Origin: Chrysemys picta bellii
Taxonomy: Eukaryota; Chordata; Testudines; Emydidae
Length of the DNA: 64,000 nt
NCBI RefSeq assembly: GCF_011386835.1
Contig: NC_088791.1
Coordinates: 26,634,998 to 26,698,997, forward strand
Direction of reading: 5' to 3'
Every line of letters starts with the position of its first letter. Position 1 is the stretch's first letter. Shown here one piece after another: positions 57,961 through 64,000 of this stretch. The position numbers were made by a program, and so were the translations under genes. The notes beneath the pieces are model-generated. The model saw nothing but the letters and a program-made list of their open reading frames with translations, was not told where the DNA came from and did no database searches.

Positions 57961-59877
57961 GTGGACATTCTTGGAGCCTAGATGTCAAGCTGTGAGAGAC
58001 ATTTTCCCCTGACTAGATGGCAGCTTCAAAGAAAGTCTGGTTGGCAGTTTTGAACTTGTCTCTCATTCTTTCGAACAGTTACACTACTGATGAGATATCC
58101 AGGCTGTTAGAGCTTTCTGCATACGCTTGCTCTTATACATTTGTGGTTAAACTTCGTTAAAAGTACCTGGCCCTTGTGTGGAGTTTTTCCTTTCTTCTCT
58201 ATAGATGTTTTTAATATGTGAATCTGAAATTGACCACCAGAGTAATTCAATTTTTAATTAAAACAGGATCTGTGCCACATAAGAAGTTATGGTTTTCATT
58301 GGCATTAGGCTTAACTCAATTCCAACTTCAGCCACCGGACCCAGTTTGAATCTGTAATGGCAGAGTGCTACAGGTGCACTGAGAGGACAACTTCCCCTAG
58401 GGGTGGCTGTGTTGTGCACATGCAACTACTTGCCTCCTGCCCAGGGGTGGGAGTCCATGTCTCTGACCCATTCCCACACTCTTTGGGTCAACTTCTGTTC
58501 TCATGAAGTCCATGTTAAAATTCCCACTAACTTCAGTGGTGCAGGATTGGGCCCTTAGAGTTGATGTTAGGGAGGTGGTAGCACACATGCACAGTGATCC
58601 GTGACTGCACAGTTGGAAGTAGAGCAGATCTCTACTGGCTGACTGGCAGTAAGCTATAGACCACTGGTTCTCAAACTTTTGTATTGGTGACCCCTTTCAC
58701 ACAGCAAACCTTTGAGTGTAACTCCCCTTAGAAATTAAAAACATTGTTTTATATTTAACACTATTATAAATAAATTATAAATGCTGGAGGCAAAGCTGGG
58801 GTTGGGCACAGAGGCTGACAGCTCATGATCTCCCCCCCCCCATATAGCAAACTTGCAACCCCGGAAAGCCAATCAGAAAGTGGGAGAGGACAAAGATCTA
58901 ACACCGCACAGCCTTCAACAAGTTGGGGAGGAGCAGCAGTTTGGGGAACCTGCTCCTGTCCCTTCTTTCCTTCTGTAGACGCTTCCTGAAGGTTACTGAC
59001 GACCCTGGGTTTTAGACACTTGGCCGTCAGGAAAAGCACAGAGTACACCAAGCACACACAACATCCTCAGAGTTTATGTTTATTCTTTTTAAAAGGAACC
59101 ACTTTGAAGTGACTTGGAAAAATTCTTAACAATGAAAAAGCAACTCATTAAATTTTTCCACAGAAAATTTTTTATTCATTCTTTAGCATTTCTACTACTT
59201 TCTATAAATTGCCAATTCTATTTACTTACAGTATCTGTGCTGTGATTAACTCCATTAGGGAGATCAGCATCCTCAGAACATTAAAAAAAAAACCAGTATG
59301 TTGCAGCTTTAGCAAAATGATATATAAACCTTAAATGTCTTACTGCAGCTTAACAACAAATCACTGTGGTGAAAATAATGAACATGGGGTGGAAAGGATT
59401 GGAAAAAATATTTTAAACATTCATGAAAATAAAGGCACAGTGAATATTTCCCACTTGCCTCCAATGTTCTTGTGTTCCTCTGCTATGAAAAGCAACAGCA
59501 TTTCACCTCCTGATGGGAAACCCTCTTCCCAAACAGAATGCTGGCTCAGTGGGTGAAAATAAACAAGCACAAATATAAAGGAGGCTTCCACTGCAAACAA
59601 TAAATTAGAAATAAAAATAACTTATACAACCGTTCTCAAAAAACACTGAATGGCTCTATGCATCCCACAAACAACTTCTGACACAGAACACTCCTTATTT
59701 TAAGGTGTTTGGCTCTGATCCAAAGCACCGTGTATTCACCATATTCTCAGCATGTCCTATTGGCCAGCTAGAATGTATCTGAGATGCAAAAATCCGTCCA
59801 TCCAAAAAAAATTGTCAAAGGAGGTAAAAGCCATCAGATAATAGTTGAAGATCTGTATGTCCATCTGTATAAATCTG
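57961..59877. other. RELN: Intron, mostly unassigned
   Basis: Besides the hAT-type fragment at 58.7 kb nothing was recognised. An A run lies at 59281. Confidence 0.5.
58661..58865. mobile_element. hAT-type MITE, right end lost
   Basis: The left end CACTGGTTCTCAAACTTTTG is a hAT-type terminus. The body reads GTGACCCCTTTCACACAGCA, AATTAAAAACATTG and AAATGCTGGAGGCAAAGCTG, then a C run at about 58832. The matching right terminus is missing, so the copy is truncated. Confidence 0.7.
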
Positions 59878-60013
59878 TTTGCAGTGTTGTAGCTGTGTTG
59901 GTTCCAGGATATGAGAGCAACAAGCTGAATGAGGACCAACTTCTGGTGATGGAAGAGACAAGCTTCCAAGCTTCACAGAGTTCTTCTTCAGGTCACCTCA
60001 CCCATCTTGTATA
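59878..60013 (-). mobile_element. Penelope-like element, 3' tail fragment
   Basis: On the minus strand it reads CCTGAAGAAGAACTCTGTGA, AGCTTGGAAGCTTGTCTCTT, then ACCAGAAGTTGGTCCT and the end GGAACCAACACAGCTACAAC. This is the same tail as at 7.6 and 50.8 kb. No coding part remains. Confidence 0.75.
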
Positions 60014-60414
60014 AATCTGTACAGCCAGAATTGTAAATAACCAGGTGTTTCCTAGGGAATCTAGTTTATCAAAGAATGTTCAAAGGTTTGTGGCAGTTGT
60101 GCATCCACAGCTCTAAGACATGTACTGCTTCCATGAAAGTCATTAGCATCTCTCTGAAGTCCCTTTCTCTTCTGCGTTACAGTGTGTGCTCAATCTTCGT
60201 TGAGGATTTTCATACACTACCACAGTCCAGTTCCCCTCTCCCCTCTCTAGATTTATCTGAGTTTTGATTGTCTTCAAAATATAATAGGACAAATCCCAGC
60301 AGTGCTTAGCACCTGTAACTGCCATTGCCATCAATAGGAGCTGCAGGTGCTCAACCCCTCTAGCCCCAACAGCTGTTTTTCCTGTATAAATTTCCCTCAT
60401 TTTAAAAAATATTT

Positions 60415-60505
60415 ATTTTGTGCCAACTGTATGCTTGGCCCTGTATAATGCACAAAAATACAGTCACTGCACAAAAGAGCTGATATCCTAAAAGGCAGAC
60501 ACATA
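60415..60505 (-). repeat. L2/MIR-like tail, degraded
   Basis: TTTTGTGCCAACTGTATGCT, CAAAAGAGCTGATATCCTAA and AAGGCAGACA follow the same pattern as the 28.3-kb repeat with many changes. Confidence 0.4.
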
Positions 60506-61454
60506 GAAGAGGGATGCAGTAAGAAATCCAACTTAGCAGGTAGAAGACTTTTTTAAAAAGTCATATGAAAAGAAGATCCTTTGACTTTTTTTAATCAGGA
60601 ATTTTCTCTTCTTTGTAATCCAAACCCTTACGAGGATTTAAGAAGCTGATATATTGTGCCTGACTTTTACGTATGGGCATGGAGGTGTGGAGGGAGAGGA
60701 GGAGGAAGGAGCAAGATGCAAAGACTCTTTTCCCTACTTAGATGGTTCACATAAGGGCCAAGCATAACTGCAGTGCCTGCGTTCCTCCCTGTGCCCCAGG
60801 AGCATATAGTATTACAACAGGCCAAAATGTACATTTTTCAGCCTACAGGAAATTTCAGGTTTTTGACATTTTGGTTTGTTCCACAGTGGAATGAAACCAA
60901 ATTTGCCAAAATTTCTCAGTGAATCCAAAATGTTGTTTTGGAAACGCTGAAACATGCTGCTTCTGAAACAAAATGTGAAACTGACATTCCAGTCAGTCTC
61001 ACTGAGCTGCTGCCAGGGCTCCCAGGGCCTGTGGCTCCAAAGCAGCCCTGCCATCCAGACTGTCCCAAGGCTGGGAACCCCAGGACTTCCAAACTCCTGG
61101 ACCAGCTAGCTCCCTGAGCTTCTCCCCTGAGCAGGCAAGCCCGGGAGCTAGCCGACCTGGGAGTCTGGAAGCTGTGGGGTTCCTGGTCCCAGGGCAGTCA
61201 GTCTGAAGGGTCCGCCCTGGAACAGCAGACCTTTGTGAGCCAGTCCCAGGACTTCCAGGCTCCAGCATCATGACAAGGAGAGTATGAATCCAGCAGAGAG
61301 TCCTGGGGCTGGCTTGGTCCCTGCCATGGAGCGGGCAGCCTAACAGCCCACAAAGCCCTGGTTTCAGACAGTGCTCCACAGACTGGCAGGCTCTGTGCCA
61401 CAGGACTGGGAGCTTATCGCAGTGGTATAAAAAGGCCCCAAAGGGCCCTGGTAG

Positions 61455-61850
61455 AATAAGTTGGGGTCCTCCCCCCTCCAGCATCCTTATCCTCCACCCC
61501 CCAGGGCTGGGGACCTGAACCCAATTTGCCCCGGCAATCTTCCTTGGGAGCCACTCAGCTCAACCACAGTGGCAACCAGACACCCCCTGCCTGCCTGGCT
61601 TCCCGCACTCTGTACCCCCGACGCGGCCCCACTGCCCGGCCCCCAGCATACATCACAAACCCCAGTGCATCTCTTTCCCACACCTTTCTGGATGAGCTTC
61701 TCACTGTTGAAGCAAGGCAAGTCCAGGGTGGTGGTGATGGCCAGGGCACGGGCCAACAGCTGTCCGGCCAGCAGGGCACACAGGACCCAAAGCACCAGCA
61801 ATGGCCAGGAGCAGCCCCAAGCCTCTTAGTGCCTGAGCCATAGCCATGAT
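61455..61850 (-). other. Unassigned ORF in GC-rich block
   Basis: On the minus strand an ATG near 61847 opens MAMAQALRGLGLLLAIAGAL, a signal-peptide-like start. Another frame, open 61487-61801, continues LLARALAITTTLDLPCFNSE. Together they could be a frameshifted fragment of a secreted protein, but I do not recognise it, and GC-rich repeats give such frames by chance. No splice sites or Kozak context convince me. Confidence 0.2.
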
Positions 61851-62039
61851 CTTACCATTGCTGGCGCAAGGGAGAGGCTGGGAACACTTCCCTGGCAGCC
61901 CAGCTGGGGGCTGCTAGTCTGCCTACAGGTAAAGCATCCTCTGCTGGTTGGGGACTGCACCACTTCCACCTTTGGTCCTGGTGTGACTGCACCACTTCCA
62001 CCTTTGTAGCTACACCATTGCTTAACAGCCTGCCCTACC

Positions 62040-62225
62040 CCCCTCCCCGCCAGGGACTGTCAGGCTCCCTGCTGCAAAGCTGGGAATCTAGCAATCCCCA
62101 ACCACCCAGCTCTAGCCAGGACTCTGGGGGCTGGCAAGTTCCCTGCTGCAAAGCTGCACGTCTAGCAGTCCCCAGAAACCCAGCTGTAGATATGGATCCA
62201 GGGGCTGCAAGGCTCTTGAATGCAG
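62040..62225. repeat. Imperfect tandem duplication
   Basis: CTCCCTGCTGCAAAGCTGGG...TCTAGCAATCCCC...ACCCAGCT recurs as TTCCCTGCTGCAAAGCTGCA...TCTAGCAGTCCCC...ACCCAGCT about 70 bp later. Just upstream, GACTGCACCACTTCCACCTT is duplicated at 61954 and 61985. Confidence 0.7.
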
Positions 62226-62330
62226 AGCTATTGATCCTAGAAGTGAGCACTTTGTCAAAACGTTTAGCTCCAGTGATTTGCCATTTTCCAATACAGCTTG
62301 GTGAACATTTCTGACCTGCTCTATGTAGCA

Positions 62331-64000
62331 TTCTAATAGGAACAGGAAAGGGAAGGCAGGAAGTGAGGGCGTGGATCCCAATCCCTCAAGTGGCCCACAT
62401 GGAGAAGGATGCTGACCTGTATAAAGGAGTAAAGCCCTGGTGACCTGAGAAGTTTGGGGAGTACCTAAAGAGCACTAATGAGCCCACAGAGATTCACATG
62501 CACTTCTACCACAATTTACAAAGTCATAGGAAAGTCTTTGTATTAGTCATGAGTCATATGTGTCAACTATGTAATGCTGATCAATTGGAAACGAAGTTCT
62601 AAAAAGCAAATTTTTTAAAAAATATTTCTTTGGAAACCTAGATTTCTGGCATATTCCCCAAACATTTTGAAGATATAAATCAAAATTGTAATAGCATTTT
62701 ATATGCTACACCAGATAGCAGAAAGCTTAGGACTTGGTTTTATTTAAACTAAATATGACAATGAATGAAAAGGTTAATATTAGATAAGAATGTAAAACGA
62801 AAGACTCTAGGTGTTCTTGTTACTTCTGAGCTGGGAACCTTGGGCATCAGGTATATGTGCTCCTTCTCAATTACATATTTGGGAGCCAAAGGCACAAAAA
62901 TGAAAAATTCTATAAAATATCGAAAAATGATGCTGTACGTGTCTTGCTCTTCAAAATCTCTCCTGGCTCTTTTGGAAATTATTTATTGAAAATCAGACAT
63001 TGTAGATTTAAACGTACACACAAAGTGCATAGAAACAGTATTTATTACAAAATATGTCTTTTCATTGAATACAACCTCTGTTTATCTATGATGGAAGAAG
63101 TAATGTTTTATTTCCAGTTTATTACTGCAACTGAAGACTATTTCAGCCCATTACCTTGGATCATTATCAACCATTTTTCATGATTCAGAAACCTTTGCTT
63201 TATAATTCTATAAAGCAGTAGGAAGGAAATTAAAATCCTTCCTGAGTAATTTTTTGTTACATAAATATGCATTTAAAAAAAGAATGTAAGAATTCAGTGT
63301 TAATAAAGTTCTCACTAAAAGGACTGATGTGTGTAAGGAAACATCAACATTTAGTTGCCTTTTTTAAAAAACATTTAAACTATTAAAAACTATTTTTTTA
63401 AAAAACTACATCCAAATGTACAATAAGGGCCTCCTTCTGCATGTGAGTACTTTCATTAAAATCAATGGAACTACTCACTTAAGTGCTACTCAGAGTGAAT
63501 AAGGGTTACAGGACCAGCCCTAAGTGAACTGCACCCTCATACCTAAAATACATTGCTGCTGATTGATTTTTTCGGGATGGTTACATGCTGCTTCATGGGA
63601 AAAAACACACATCTAGTTTGATAGAATGTAACAGACTTCTAAAGCACTTCCTGGCTCTTGCAATCAGCTAAGGGTCAGCATGACTTGATAAATTATTAAA
63701 TATTATGAAAAAAGAATAGACTAGTAATTCTGGCAGATGCAGTCTTCTACCCATCAATACACAAGCTTTACATTGAAGCCTTGGGATTGTTTTACTGTTA
63801 TTATTACTCCTCCATTATTAAACAATAAAGCCTTTCAGTGCACGTGGTAATGTGGAAAATATTGCCCATAAGCTAACATGAACTTTATGAAAGAGATGAA
63901 TAAGTGGACAACAGTTTAATTGACTCTGTAAGTAAAACATTTAACTATTCTGGTATCCAGAAACAAACCAGGGCCTAGACAGAGTAACTGAACCTACAGT
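62331..64000. other. RELN: Intron, no recognised feature
   Basis: AT-rich. A degraded fold-back repeat GGGCCTCCTTCTGCATGTGA...AATCAATGGA lies near 63428-63520. A 108-codon plus frame at 62857-63183 shows no domain. Confidence 0.5.

Larger units (their letters stand above)
60830..62330. repeat. AT-rich repeat ends flanking a GC-rich block
   Basis: The left part (60830-60985, ATTTTTCAGCCTACAGGAAA, TTTTGGAAACGCTGAAACAT) and the right end (62245-62330, GTCAAAACGTTTAGCTCCAG to CTGACCTGCTCTATGTAG) resemble the AT-rich family, while 61000-62240 is GC-rich. It may be one large element or two fused pieces. Confidence 0.4.
53421..64000 (-). other. RELN: RELN intron (inferred intron 2), upstream part
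   Basis: This interval lies upstream of the reelin exon in the direction of transcription. The preceding exon, which would encode the VTISTSTFFDGLLVTG segment, was looked for on the minus strand and not seen. Contents are repeats and unassigned AT-rich sequence. Confidence 0.75.

Overview
The window is vertebrate genomic DNA, AT-rich and dominated by old transposons. It is best read as the inside of the reelin gene (RELN) of a turtle, transcribed on the minus strand. The gene is anchored by one 136-bp coding exon at 53285-53420 (minus). The exon encodes part of the reeler domain and has a clean acceptor and donor. Everything else is intron: about 53 kb downstream of the exon (inferred intron 3) and about 10.6 kb upstream (inferred intron 2). 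I found no exon 2 or exon 4. The turtle assignment rests on the repeats: CR1 LINEs of several ages, a tRNA-derived SINE whose 3' tail matches a CR1 tail, Penelope-like elements, RTE-like LINEs and many hAT-type MITEs.

Layout. 1-5.7 kb: old intron with MIR-like remnants, fold-back repeats, a hAT MITE and a TA-flanked mariner/pogo-like MITE. 5.7-6.8 kb: a 5'-truncated CR1 (plus). 7.3-12.2 kb: two Penelope-like fragments, one internally inverted, and a GC-rich MITE. 12-23 kb: AT-rich fold-back repeats, MIR-like remnants and a MITE. 22.3-25.6 kb: an LTR-like repeat and a minus-strand CR1. 28-29 kb: an L2/MIR-like tail and a long fold-back MITE. 29.6-34.4 kb: a nearly full-length, young CR1 antisense to RELN, with duplicated 5' UTR, an ORF1 containing an SGNH esterase, an ORF2 with endonuclease and reverse transcriptase broken by one extra G, and a 3' octamer repeat. 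36-43.4 kb: several small hAT MITEs, one TTAA-flanked MITE and an L2-like tail further on at 48.2 kb. 44.4-46 kb: a LINE fragment with an inverted 5' half. 49.7-52.9 kb: a nested stack, an RTE-like LINE split by a Penelope-like element that is itself split by a SINE and a hAT MITE. 53-54.5 kb: the RELN exon, bracketed by 150-bp direct repeats. 54.8-58.9 kb: an inverted Penelope-like insertion with 12-bp target duplication, a minus-strand CR1 and a MITE split by a LINE 3' end. 60.8-62.3 kb: an AT-rich repeat with a GC-rich centre.

The only host coding function I can support is the RELN exon. The other proteins belong to retrotransposons. The CR1 at 29.6-34.4 kb is closest to a working system: ORF1 plus ORF2 would support target-primed reverse transcription, and the SINE probably borrowed a related tail. 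Repeat family names are from recognition by eye and need a library search.
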